A stretch of DNA of 64,000 nucleotides from Pararhodobacter sp. CCB-MM2. GTDB lineage: Bacteria > Pseudomonadota > Alphaproteobacteria > Rhodobacterales > Rhodobacteraceae. Shown here in pieces: positions 1 through 7,980 of this stretch; within the stretch, counting starts at the first letter, position 1; the number at the start of each line of letters is the position of its first letter. The position numbers were made by a program, and so were the translations under genes. The DNA is taken from the NCBI RefSeq assembly GCF_001691415.1, contig NZ_LRRR01000025.1, positions 1 through 64,000 on the forward strand. Direction: 5' to 3'. Under the pieces are notes generated by a model, which was not told the DNA's origin, searched no databases, and saw only the letters and a program-made list of their open reading frames with translations.

Positions 1-179
1 GCTGACGGGGGCGGGACATGAGTCGGAACTTGAACACATCATGAACATTTTTCAAGATCCGGGGGTAAACTGCGACTTGCTGTCGCTTCTAATTCGGCGC
101 ATGTCGGGAATGGATCAGTTGCGGCAAGGCACATGCCGCATGTAGCCTTTAAACGATACCTTCAACAGGGAAGCGCGCC

Positions 180-884
180 ATGGCCGAGGACGACGAAATC
201 ATCCTGTCCGAACTCAACGACGAAGAGCTTGTCGCCCAGATGATGGACGACCTCTACGACGGCCTGAAGGACGAGATCGAAGAGGGCGTCAACCTCCTGC
301 TCGAGCGCGGCTGGACCCCCTATGACGTGCTGACCAAAGCGCTGGTTGCCGGCATGACGATCGTCGGCCACGACTTCCGCGACGGCATCCTGTTCGTTCC
401 GGAAGTGCTGCTCGCCGCCAACGCGATGAAGGCCGGCATGGCCATCCTGAAGCCGCTGCTGGCCGAAACCGGCGCGCCGCGCATGGGCAAGATGGTGATC
501 GGCACCGTGAAGGGCGACATCCACGACATCGGCAAGAACCTTGTCGGCATGATGATGGAAGGCGCCGGCTTCGAGGTCGTCGACATCGGCATCAACAACC
601 CGGTCGAGAAATACATCGAGACGCTGGAAGCCGAAGGCGCCGACATCCTCGGCATGTCGGCCCTGCTGACCACCACCATGCCCTACATGAAGGTCGTGAT
701 CGACACGCTGAAGGAAAAGGGCATGCGCGACGAGTTCATCGTTCTGGTGGGCGGTGCGCCCCTGAACGAGGAATTCGGCAAGGCCATCGGTGCCGACGCC
801 TATTGCCGCGACGCCGCCGTGGCGGTGGAAACCGCGAAGACGTTGGTCGCCCGCAAGCACAACCAAGGCGCCGCCCGGATCTGA
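180..884 (+). CDS. Corrinoid (B12-binding) methyl-carrier protein
   Basis: A 234-residue cytoplasmic cobalamin protein. Residues about 10-100 form the helical cap domain and about 105-215 the Rossmann B12 domain. The motif D113-x-H115-x-x-G118 (GDIHDIGKN) supplies the His that ligates cobalt from below, as in MetH, MtaC and MttC. Such proteins shuttle a methyl group between two partner methyltransferases. Neither partner nor a reactivase is next to it here. Some Rhodobacterales are known to split methionine synthase into separate subunits with a carrier of this type, so a role in methionine synthesis is my preferred inference; demethylation of methylamines or betaine is the alternative. The start follows AGGGA by 8 nt, and a terminator follows the gene, so it is probably transcribed alone. 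Confidence 0.88.
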   Translation: MAEDDEIILSELNDEELVAQMMDDLYDGLKDEIEEGVNLLLERGWTPYDVLTKALVAGMTIVGHDFRDGILFVPEVLLAANAMKAGMAILKPLLAETGAPRMGKMVIGTVKGDIHDIGKNLVGMMMEGAGFEVVDIGINNPVEKYIETLEAEGADILGMSALLTTTMPYMKVVIDTLKEKGMRDEFIVLVGGAPLNEEFGKAIGADAYCRDAAVAVETAKTLVARKHNQGAARI

Positions 885-906
885 TCCTGCCGCCCTTGCC
901 ATGAAC

Positions 907-936
907 AAAGGCCCCTGCCGATGGCGGGGGCCTTTG
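907..936 (+). terminator. Intrinsic terminator after the corrinoid gene
   Basis: AAAGGCCCCTGCC (907-919) can pair with GGCGGGGGCCTTT (923-935) with one wobble. The 3' arm ends in TTT but no longer T-run follows. It also lies between convergent genes. Confidence 0.7.
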
Positions 937-956
937 TCGTTTCTATGCCGGCGCCG

Positions 957-1331
957 TCAGGCGGGGCGGCCGATCGGATGCCGCAGCACCTGCACGAGGA
1001 ACATCAGGCCCGACAGGATCGCCAGCACCGAGCCGATCTTCGCGCCGGTCTCGCCCGTGCCCTGAATCGCGAAGACGATGCCGGGCACCATCACCACCAC
1101 GGCGGCGGCGTGCAGCACGAGGTGGATGCGGCCCAGCATCCCGTCCTGCGCGGTGGGGGCCAGCGCGTACCAGCCTCCGAAGATCGAGGCGAGGACGAAG
1201 CCCACCAAGTTCAGATGGGCGTGCGCGGGTGACAGGGCGTGGTCGCCCGAGGCGGACATATGGATGCCCCAGGCCATGCCGATCAGAAGGCAGAGGGCGC
1301 CGAAAGCGAAGAACAGGCGCGGTGTGGTCAT
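957..1331 (-). CDS. Small integral membrane protein with an AHAHLN motif
   Basis: A 124-residue protein with four predicted hydrophobic segments (about 5-24, 38-58, 68-90, 97-116). The segment PAHAHLNLVGF resembles helices found in cytochrome oxidase subunit I and NnrS-type membrane proteins, where such His pairs bind haem or metal; that is a resemblance only. The ATG is preceded by GGAG and begins 2 nt after the stop of the cupin gene, so the two are probably translated together. No longer upstream extension is needed. The function is not known. Confidence 0.75.
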   Translation of the reverse strand: MTTPRLFFAFGALCLLIGMAWGIHMSASGDHALSPAHAHLNLVGFVLASIFGGWYALAPTAQDGMLGRIHLVLHAAAVVVMVPGIVFAIQGTGETGAKIGSVLAILSGLMFLVQVLRHPIGRPA

Positions 1332-1333
1332 GA

Positions 1334-1780
1334 TCAATCTCCCAAGGGTGGTCCGGTAAAGGTCATCTTGAAACGTTCGGCACTGGCAAGAACGGCGGGC
1401 ATGTCCTCGGGGATACGGAATTGCCCGGCCGCCATCTCGGCGAAGAAACCCTCGAACCCGCCGGGGGTCAGGATCACCAGATGACGCGAGGGCTTGTCCC
1501 CGCTGACGCGAAAGGTATGTTCGGTGCCGCGCGGGATGAAGACGGTTTCGCCCGGCCCCCGCGTGAAGGTCTCGCCGTTGAGCCAGAAGCTGCAATCGCC
1601 CGAGAGCAGCACGAAGGTCTCGTCGGCATCGTGGTGAATGTGGCGCGGCGGGCCCGAGCCCACGGGCGAGACGCTGTCGACGATGCTCATCGATCCGCCC
1701 GAGGCTTCGGTGGACAGGATCGTGCGGTATTGCGTGCCGGCCCAGTCGATGGTGTCGGGGCCAAGGTGTCCGTCTTTCAT
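1334..1780 (-). CDS. Cupin domain protein
   Basis: A 148-residue single-domain cupin. The first conserved box is PPRHIHHDADETFVLLSG (about residues 48-65), with the His/His/Glu metal-binding pattern, and the second is PGETVFIPRGTEHTFRV (about 75-91) with the later His. Cupins of this size are often small metal-dependent oxygenases or isomerases, or stress proteins; the substrate cannot be told from sequence. The start at 1780 is chosen because GGAGG sits 5 nt upstream; an in-frame ATG lies four codons earlier. It is cotranscribed with the membrane protein downstream and divergent from a LysR gene, which is a plausible regulator. Confidence 0.82.
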   Translation of the reverse strand: MKDGHLGPDTIDWAGTQYRTILSTEASGGSMSIVDSVSPVGSGPPRHIHHDADETFVLLSGDCSFWLNGETFTRGPGETVFIPRGTEHTFRVSGDKPSRHLVILTPGGFEGFFAEMAAGQFRIPEDMPAVLASAERFKMTFTGPPLGD

Positions 1781-1806
1781 CGTTTCCTCCATGTCTGTGT
1801 GGGAAA

Positions 1807-1820
1807 CGAAAGCGCTTTCG
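1807..1820. promoter_or_regulatory. 14-bp perfect palindrome, candidate operator
   Basis: CGAAAGCGCTTTCG is a perfect dyad 15-40 bp upstream of the cupin start, within its leader or promoter region. Its form (central CG, A/T-rich arms) resembles operators of LacI-family repressors; no such regulator is adjacent. The link is inference. Confidence 0.5.
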
Positions 1821-1870
1821 ATGCTGAAAAGCTTAAGGTGAAAAAAGGCTATCCGAGAAACTTCATTTTG

Positions 1871-1885
1871 CAATAGCCTCTATTG
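1871..1885. promoter_or_regulatory. Inverted repeat at the LysR start
   Basis: CAATAG-cct-CTATTG is a perfect 6-bp inverted repeat ending 2 bp before the LysR gene ATG. It could be an autoregulatory site. It does not fit the usual T-N11-A LysR core when centred, so the binding protein is uncertain. Confidence 0.4.
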
Positions 1886-1887
1886 AT

Positions 1888-2835
1888 ATGGTGAATTTGG
1901 CCACGTTCGATCTGAACCTGCTGCGGGTTCTCGATGCCCTCCTGCGTGAGGGATCCACCGTCCGTGCGGGCGAGAGGCTGGGCCTCAGTCAGCCGGCGGT
2001 CTCGGCGGCGCTGGGGCGGCTTCGGGCGGCGCTGGGGGACGACCTGTTCGTTCGCGTGGGGCAGGGGCTGCAGCCCACCGATTTCGCCAAGGGGCTGGAG
2101 GTGGAGCTGCGGCAGATGCTGGATCAGATCGGCACCCTTCTGAGCAACGTGCCCTTCGATCCGGCCACCTCGCGCGACAGCTTCCGGATCTCGGGCGCGG
2201 ATTTCTTCGCCGAGCTGATGATGCCGGCGCTGGGCGCGCGGGTGTCGAAGCTGGCGCCGGGGATGCGGCTGCACCTTGTCGATCTGGTGCCGACCTCGGA
2301 CGCGGCCTCGCTGGAGCGCTACATGGCCGATATCGCGCTGGTGCCGGGGCTGAAGATGCCCGATTGGGTCGAGACGCAGCGGGTCTTCTCATCGCCCTAT
2401 TACGTCATCGCGCGCAAGGACCATCCCCGCCTTGGCCGGGTCGCGCCGGGCGCGGTGGTGCCGCTCGATCTCTATTGCGACCTTGGCCATGTGCTGTTCT
2501 CGCCCGAGGGGAACCCGGCTTCGGTCGGCGACAAGGCTCTGGCGGCGGTGGGGCGCAGCCGGCAGGTGGTGATGACCATGCCGTTCTTCTCGGGGGTTTA
2601 TCTGGCGGTCGCGGCCTCGGACCTGATCGCGCTCTTGCCCGGACAACTGGCGCTGCACGTCGCCAAGCGCCTGCCGATCGACCTTTATCGTCCGCCAGTG
2701 CCTGTCGGGCCCGAGACCTTGCAGATGATCTGGCACCGGCGGCAATCGCAGAACCCGGCGCATCAATGGCTGCGCGGGCATATCGCCGAGATCCTCGCGC
2801 CCCTCGATGATCAACACCTGCCCGAGGCGCCTTGA
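1888..2835 (+). CDS. LysR-type transcriptional regulator
   Basis: A 315-residue LysR regulator. The N-terminal winged helix-turn-helix spans about residues 7-65 (FDLNLLRVLDALLREGSTV then LSQPAVSAALGRLR), followed by a substrate-binding effector domain with two lobes (about 95-300). It is divergent from the cupin/membrane-protein pair, the classic arrangement for a LysR protein and its target. The ATG at 1888 has no Shine-Dalgarno and directly abuts an inverted repeat; GTG at 1891 is an equally good start. The transcript may be leaderless. The inducer is unknown. Confidence 0.9.
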   Translation: MVNLATFDLNLLRVLDALLREGSTVRAGERLGLSQPAVSAALGRLRAALGDDLFVRVGQGLQPTDFAKGLEVELRQMLDQIGTLLSNVPFDPATSRDSFRISGADFFAELMMPALGARVSKLAPGMRLHLVDLVPTSDAASLERYMADIALVPGLKMPDWVETQRVFSSPYYVIARKDHPRLGRVAPGAVVPLDLYCDLGHVLFSPEGNPASVGDKALAAVGRSRQVVMTMPFFSGVYLAVAASDLIALLPGQLALHVAKRLPIDLYRPPVPVGPETLQMIWHRRQSQNPAHQWLRGHIAEILAPLDDQHLPEAP

Positions 2836-3001
2836 CCCCCGGTCGGCGAGTTGATGCCGCGCGGCGGCGAAAGCACCCGCAATTTACTTTCCATAATGCG
2901 ACGTTGACGCTATCCTGCCGGGAAAAATCCGCACCTGCAAAGCAGGTGGCAAAGAACGTGCGGGCCGCCTGAGCGGCCTGGCACCGGGGCACGAGGGCAG
3001 A

Positions 3002-4177
3002 ATGGATCGTACAGTCAGCACCGCATTCCCGCGACTGGCAGCCGCGCCGGTCATGGTGTTGTCGGCTGTCCTGACGCTGGGCGCTTGCCAGATGAGCCAG
3101 ACCGAAGCCGCCATGGCCGAGCCGGGCGTCGTCGCCACGGATACCGGCCCCGGCGGTCGCGTGATCGAGCGCGACGTCGAGGCGCCCGAGGTGTTTCAGG
3201 CCTCGGAGAACGGCCTTTGGGACGGTCGCCCCTCGTTGGGCGGCGTCTGGGTCGCCCATCCCACCGCCCATGACCCTGAGCGCGTACTGATCCGCAACCG
3301 CGCAACCGGCGCGACCGTCATCGGCGCGCTCTTCCGCCGCGAGCGCGAGAACCCCGGCCCGCGGTTCCAGGTGTCGTCCGAGGCCGCCAACGCGCTGGGC
3401 ATCCTCGCCGGTGCGCCGACCGAGATCGAAGTCACCGCCCTGCGCCTCCAGCGCGTCGAGATGGAGATCGACCCGGCCCCCGAGGAGGTCGCCACCGCCG
3501 CGACCGAGACGCTGGCCATCGCCCCTGTCGCCACAGCAGAATCCCCGACGGCCCAGCCCGCCGGTCAGGTCGCCGTCGCCGATGTCGAGGCGGAGGAACC
3601 GCGTCGCGGTTTGCTCGGCCTGTTCCGCCGCCGCACACCCGAGCCCGAAACGACCGCAATCGCCGAAACCGCGCTGGCCCCCGCTGCAGGCGCCGCGACG
3701 GCCGCAGCAACGGCGACGGCCGAGGCCGGTGTCGCGCCGGTAGCCGTGGTCGAGGCCGAACCGCAGCGCCGCTCGTTCCGCGACCTGTTCCGTCGTCGTG
3801 AGCGCACGCCTGAACCCGATACCACGCTGATCGCCCTGCCGGATGCCAATGACGCGCCGACCTCGGCCGCGGCCAGCGCGCCGTTGCAGGCGACCGGCAC
3901 CGCGCCGCTGCCGCCGCAGGCCGCGCAGCCCGCCGGGCCGCGCATCGACCGGCCCTTCGTGCAGATCGGGATCTTCAGCGTCGAACAGAATGCCGTGAAC
4001 GCCCGCAACGCGATGCAGCAGGCCGGTCTGGCCGCCGAAGTGCGCCGGGGCCGCGTTGGCGAGAACCTGTACTGGCGTGTCGTCGTCGGCCCGGCCAGCT
4101 CGACCGCTCAGCGCGGCGAGTTCCTGCGCCGGGTGCGCGAGCTGGGCTTTGCCGATGCTTACGCGGTTGTGCGCTGA
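3002..4177 (+). CDS. SPOR-domain lipoprotein
   Basis: A 391-residue envelope protein. A signal peptide ends in a lipobox L26-G-A-C29, so it is probably a lipoprotein. Residues about 60-150 form a folded N-terminal region with distant likeness to rare lipoprotein A/septal ring proteins. Then comes a long Ala/Pro/Glu-rich linker (about 150-310) with two similar arginine-rich patches (LLGLFRRRTPEPE and FRDLFRRRERTPEPD), and a C-terminal SPOR domain (about 316-391) that binds denuded glycan at division sites. The next gene is a D-Ala-D-Ala carboxypeptidase, which fits a role in peptidoglycan remodelling. The start has GAGGG just upstream. Confidence 0.85.
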   Translation: MDRTVSTAFPRLAAAPVMVLSAVLTLGACQMSQTEAAMAEPGVVATDTGPGGRVIERDVEAPEVFQASENGLWDGRPSLGGVWVAHPTAHDPERVLIRNRATGATVIGALFRRERENPGPRFQVSSEAANALGILAGAPTEIEVTALRLQRVEMEIDPAPEEVATAATETLAIAPVATAESPTAQPAGQVAVADVEAEEPRRGLLGLFRRRTPEPETTAIAETALAPAAGAATAAATATAEAGVAPVAVVEAEPQRRSFRDLFRRRERTPEPDTTLIALPDANDAPTSAAASAPLQATGTAPLPPQAAQPAGPRIDRPFVQIGIFSVEQNAVNARNAMQQAGLAAEVRRGRVGENLYWRVVVGPASSTAQRGEFLRRVRELGFADAYAVVR

Positions 4178-4273
4178 GCGGGTTTGAAACCTGTCACCGA
4201 ATAACGCTAAGGTGCGCGCGCCGGGGGCCCTGAACGGGAGCGCCCGGTGCAGCCCTGCCGGAAGGAGAGATCC

Positions 4274-5437
4274 ATGCCCCTCAAGCGCCTGCTGATCGCG
4301 TGCGCCCTCATCATGGCCAGTATTGCCGCCTCGTCGCTGACGGCCGTCGCGCAATCGCCCTATGGCGGCCGCGCGCCGAATTACTACATCCTCGACGTGG
4401 GATCGGGTCAGGTTCTGGCCCAGCAGAATGCCGATATTCCCCTGCCGCCCGCTTCGATGTCGAAGCTGATGACGCTGGCGATGCTCTATGATGCGCTGGC
4501 CGAGGGGCGGGTGTCGCTCGATACCACCTGGACCGTGTCCGAACGGGCGCATGCCATGGGGGGCTCGTCGATGTTCCTCGAAACCCGCGACCGTCCGACG
4601 ACCGAGGATCTGATCCGCGGTCTCGCCGTGGTCTCGGGCAACGATGCCGCCGTCGCCATCGCCGAAGGGCTGGGCGGGTCGGAAGCGGCCTTCGCGCAGA
4701 TGGCGCAGGATCGCGCCGCGCAGATCGGCATGACGCAGACGACCATCGCCAATGCCTCGGGCTGGCCGGACCCGCGTCACCGCATGAGTATGCATGACCT
4801 CGCGGTGCTGGCGAATTACATCATCACCCAGCACGGCGATCTGTACCATTACCTCGGCGAGAGCGAGTTCAGCTGGAACGAGATCACCCAACCGAACCGC
4901 GTGCCGTTGCTCAATGCGGGCGTCGGCATGGACGGCTTCAAGACCGGCCATACCGAGGAAGCGGGTTATTCGCTGGTCGGCTCGGCCCATCAGGGCGATC
5001 GCCGCGTGATCTTCGTCTTCTCGGGCCTGAACTCGGCGACCGAACGGGTCGAGGAAGCCGAGCGCATCATCACCTGGGCCTTCCGCCAATTCGTCGAGCG
5101 TGACGTGCTGGAAGAAGGGCAGGAGGTCGCCGTGGCCGATGTCTGGATGGGCACCGTGGACAGCGTGCCCCTGGTCGCCGCGCGCGATCTGAGCGTGCTG
5201 ATGCCGGCGATCAGCCAAGGCGACGTCACCGCCCGTGTCGAATATGAGGGCCCGCTGGCCGCACCGGTCGAACAAGGCACCGAAGTCGGTCAGCTGATCG
5301 TCGAAGTGCCGGGCCTGCCCGAGCCCTTCACGCTGCCGATCCTCGCCGGCGCTTCGGTCCCTGAGGGGGGCTTTCTGCCGCGCATGCGCACCGCCGCTCT
5401 GGTTCTGGGCAACCAGCTGGGTCTGACCACGCCGTGA
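4274..5437 (+). CDS. D-alanyl-D-alanine carboxypeptidase (DacA/DacC family)
   Basis: A 387-residue periplasmic penicillin-binding protein that trims the terminal D-Ala of peptidoglycan stem peptides. A signal peptide ends at about AVA26. The active-site motifs are all present: S61-M-S-K64, S121-G-N123 and K223-T-G225. A C-terminal beta-rich domain (about 270-365) and a final hydrophobic stretch suggest membrane association, as in class A low-molecular-weight PBPs. The ATG at 4274 is preceded by AAGGAGAG; an in-frame ATG nine codons earlier lacks one. Its stop overlaps the GTG of tmk, so the genes are cotranscribed. Confidence 0.93.
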   Translation: MPLKRLLIACALIMASIAASSLTAVAQSPYGGRAPNYYILDVGSGQVLAQQNADIPLPPASMSKLMTLAMLYDALAEGRVSLDTTWTVSERAHAMGGSSMFLETRDRPTTEDLIRGLAVVSGNDAAVAIAEGLGGSEAAFAQMAQDRAAQIGMTQTTIANASGWPDPRHRMSMHDLAVLANYIITQHGDLYHYLGESEFSWNEITQPNRVPLLNAGVGMDGFKTGHTEEAGYSLVGSAHQGDRRVIFVFSGLNSATERVEEAERIITWAFRQFVERDVLEEGQEVAVADVWMGTVDSVPLVAARDLSVLMPAISQGDVTARVEYEGPLAAPVEQGTEVGQLIVEVPGLPEPFTLPILAGASVPEGGFLPRMRTAALVLGNQLGLTTP

Positions 5438-6066
5438 CGGGGACAGGTCGGGGGATTTTCGTCACCTTCGAGGGGATCGACGGCTCGGGCAAGTCGACGC
5501 AGGCGCGGCTTCTGGCCGAGGCCCTGCGCGCGGCGGGCCATGACGTGGTGCTGACGCGCGAGCCCGGTGGCTCGCCGGGCGCTGAGGAGATCCGCCGTCT
5601 GGTGCTGGAAGGCGACCCCGACCGCTGGTCCGCCGAGACCGAGATCCTGCTTTTCACCGCCGCCCGCCGCGACCATCTGGAGCGCACGATCGAGCCCGCT
5701 CTGGCCGCCGGGAAAGTGGTGATCTGCGACCGTTTCGCCGATTCGACCCGCATGTATCAGGGCCTCTCGCGCGGCGATCTGCGCGCGCTGGTCGACCAGT
5801 TGCATTCCTTGATGATCGGGCGCGAGCCGGATCTGACGGTGCTGGTGGATATGGACCCCGAGATCGGCCTCGCCCGCGCCAAGGGGCGGAAGGGCACCGA
5901 GGAACGCTTCGAGGATTTCGGCCCCGAGCTGCAGCGCCGGATGCGTGCGGGCTTCCTGTCGCTGGCCAAGGAATACGCCAGCCGCTTCCGCGTCATCGAC
6001 GGCGCGCGCCCGGTCGAGGCTGTGGCCGAGGACGTGCTGGCGACCGTGACGGCGGCTCTGGCATGA
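5434..6066 (+). CDS. tmk: Thymidylate kinase
   Basis: A 210-residue dTMP kinase that makes dTDP for DNA synthesis. It shows the P-loop G14-IDGSGKST, the dTMP-binding segment REPGG, the DR-F/Y motif (CDRFADSTRMYQG) and a LID region GRKGTEERFEDFG. The start is GTG at 5434, overlapping the previous stop by GTGA; no better start exists because the P-loop begins only 13 residues in. It overlaps holB by ATGA. The order tmk-holB-tatD-PhnP-like hydrolase is widely conserved in bacteria. Confidence 0.96.
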   Translation: MTGTGRGIFVTFEGIDGSGKSTQARLLAEALRAAGHDVVLTREPGGSPGAEEIRRLVLEGDPDRWSAETEILLFTAARRDHLERTIEPALAAGKVVICDRFADSTRMYQGLSRGDLRALVDQLHSLMIGREPDLTVLVDMDPEIGLARAKGRKGTEERFEDFGPELQRRMRAGFLSLAKEYASRFRVIDGARPVEAVAEDVLATVTAALA

Positions 6067-7166
6067 GCGCCGCGCCCGAACCCGACCGCATCGACGGCGC
6101 CCCGCATCCGCGCGAGACCCTGAAGCTGTTCGGTCAGGAGGCGGCGGAACGGCTGTTCCTCGACGCCTTCGCGCAGGACCGGCTGCACCATGGCTGGCTG
6201 ATCACCGGCCCGCGTGGCGTGGGCAAGGCGACGCTGGCCTGGCGGCTGGCGAAGTTCCTGCTGGCGACCGAGCCGGGCGGCGGCCTGTTCGGTGCGCCCG
6301 ACACCTTGGACGTGGATTCCGAACACCCGGTCGCGCATCGCATCGCGGCGGGGTCAGAGCCGGGGCTTCTGGTGATCCGCCGGGGTGCGGATGAGAAAAC
6401 CGGCAAGCTGAAAACCCAGATCACCGTCGACGAGGTCCGCAAGCTGCGCGAGTTCTTCGGTCTGTCTGCCGCCGAGGGCGGTCGGCGGGTGGTGATCGTC
6501 GATGCCGCCGACGAGATGAACCCCAACGCTGCGAATGCGCTTCTGAAGCTGCTCGAGGAACCGCCGGCGGGCGCCATGCTGTTCCTCGTCGCGCATCAGC
6601 CCTCGCGTCTGCTGCCGACGATCCGCTCACGTTGTCGGGAATTGCGGCTCAATCCGTTGGGCACCGATAACATGGCTCGCGCGATGGATCAGGCTATGGG
6701 CATGGTCGAGGACGGCGAGGCTCTGGCCGAGCTCTCCGGCGGCTCGGTGGGCGAAGCGATCCGGGTGGCGAATGGCGGCGGGCTGGAGCTCTATGCGGAA
6801 ATTGTGAAAATCCTCTCGGACCTTCCGCAGCTTTCGCGCCCCGACGTGTTGAAATTGTCCAATTCCATGGGGGGCCGCGAGGCCGAGCCGCGCTTCGATC
6901 TGACCGTCCGGCTGATCGACCTCGCGCTGGCCCGTCTGGCCCGCGCCGGTGCCACCGGCATGGTCCCCCCCGAGGCCGCGCGTGGCGAAGCGCGACTGAT
7001 CGAGCGCCTCTCGCCCGATCCTCGCGCCGCGCGGCACTGGGCGGAGCTGGCCTCGGAACTTGGCGCACGGGCGCGGGGCGCGAGGGCGGTCAACCTTGAC
7101 CCCGGCGCGCTGGTGCTCGATATGTTCCTGCGACTGGAATCCGCCGCACAGGCCGTTCCCGGATGA
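6063..7166 (+). CDS. holB: DNA polymerase III delta' subunit
   Basis: A 367-residue clamp-loader subunit of the AAA+ class. It has a Walker A-like G49-PRGVGKAT, a Walker B-like region VVIVDAADEM, and the SRC motif (TIRSRCREL) that acts as arginine finger toward the neighbouring DnaX subunit. The Walker A has Ala-Thr where active ATPases have Ser/Thr, in keeping with delta' being a poor ATPase. I see no zinc-binding cysteines of the E. coli type. It starts inside the tmk stop (ATGA) and ends 25 nt before tatD. Confidence 0.94.
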   Translation: MSAAPEPDRIDGAPHPRETLKLFGQEAAERLFLDAFAQDRLHHGWLITGPRGVGKATLAWRLAKFLLATEPGGGLFGAPDTLDVDSEHPVAHRIAAGSEPGLLVIRRGADEKTGKLKTQITVDEVRKLREFFGLSAAEGGRRVVIVDAADEMNPNAANALLKLLEEPPAGAMLFLVAHQPSRLLPTIRSRCRELRLNPLGTDNMARAMDQAMGMVEDGEALAELSGGSVGEAIRVANGGGLELYAEIVKILSDLPQLSRPDVLKLSNSMGGREAEPRFDLTVRLIDLALARLARAGATGMVPPEAARGEARLIERLSPDPRAARHWAELASELGARARGARAVNLDPGALVLDMFLRLESAAQAVPG

Positions 7167-7191
7167 CTAGCCGAAGGCCCGACCCCCTCTC

Positions 7192-7980
7192 ATGATTCCC
7201 ACGATCGTCGACAGCCACACCCATCTCGACTTCCCCGATTTCGACGGCGAGCGCGATGCCATCATCGAGCGCGCGCGCGCGGCGGGCGTGACGCGGATGG
7301 TCTCGATCTGCACGAAAATGGAGCGGGCGGATTTCGTCCGGGGCCTCGCCGACACTTACCCCGAGGTCTATTGGGCCGGCGGCATCCACCCGATGTCCGC
7401 CGACAAGCAGCCGGTGATCGCGCTGGAGGTGCTGCTCAAGCTGGCCGAGCATCCGAAATTCGTCGGCATCGGCGAGACTGGGCTCGACTACCATTACACG
7501 CCCGAAAGCGCGCCCATTCAGCAAGAGAGCCTGCGCGTGCATATCGAGGCTGCGCGTCAGACCGGCCTGCCACTGATCATCCACTCGCGCGACGCCGATG
7601 AAGACATGATCCGCATCCTGTCCGAGGAACACCGCGCCGGCGCCTATTCCTGCGTGATGCATTGCTTCTCGTCGGGGCCGGAGCTGGCGGCCGCCGCGCT
7701 GGATCTGGGCTTTTACCTGTCGGCCTCGGGCATAGCCGCCTTCAAGAAATCCGAGGCCCTGCGCGAGATCTTCGCGACCGCGCCCGTGGAGCGCATCCTC
7801 GTCGAGACCGACGCGCCTTACCTTGCCCCGCCGCCCCATCGCGGCAAGCGCAACGAGCCCGCCTATACCGCGCTGACCGCGCAGGCCGTGGCCAGCGTCT
7901 GGGGGATGGACTATCCCGAGTTCGCGCGGCAGACCTCGGAAAACTTCGACCGTCTCTTCACCAAGGCCCGGCTGACATGA
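7192..7980 (+). CDS. tatD: TatD-family metal-dependent DNase
   Basis: A 262-residue TIM-barrel hydrolase. The metal ligands are visible: H9-T-H11 near the N-terminus, Glu in GIGETGLDYH, His in IIHSRDAD, His in VMHCFS and Asp in ETDAPYLAP. Family members are 3'-exonucleases or D-aminoacyl-tRNA deacylase-like enzymes involved in DNA repair. The stop overlaps the next gene by ATGA, making the two translationally coupled. Confidence 0.94.
   Translation: MIPTIVDSHTHLDFPDFDGERDAIIERARAAGVTRMVSICTKMERADFVRGLADTYPEVYWAGGIHPMSADKQPVIALEVLLKLAEHPKFVGIGETGLDYHYTPESAPIQQESLRVHIEAARQTGLPLIIHSRDADEDMIRILSEEHRAGAYSCVMHCFSSGPELAAAALDLGFYLSASGIAAFKKSEALREIFATAPVERILVETDAPYLAPPPHRGKRNEPAYTALTAQAVASVWGMDYPEFARQTSENFDRLFTKARLT

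Noticed and set aside
1..179. A riboswitch (cobalamin or SAM class) upstream of the corrinoid gene
   Set aside because: I could not find the conserved boxes of these classes; the region has only short, weak pairings. I see no other gene in it.
1867..1873. TTTGCAA in the cupin-LysR spacer as a PccR site
   Set aside because: A single half-box without a partner, overlapping another inverted repeat and far from propionate genes; most likely chance.
2405..5275. A 956-codon open frame on the minus strand
   Set aside because: It runs antisense to the LysR, SPOR and carboxypeptidase genes, which have clear domains. High GC gives long antisense frames; the composition (His/Arg/Gly-rich) is typical of a shadow.
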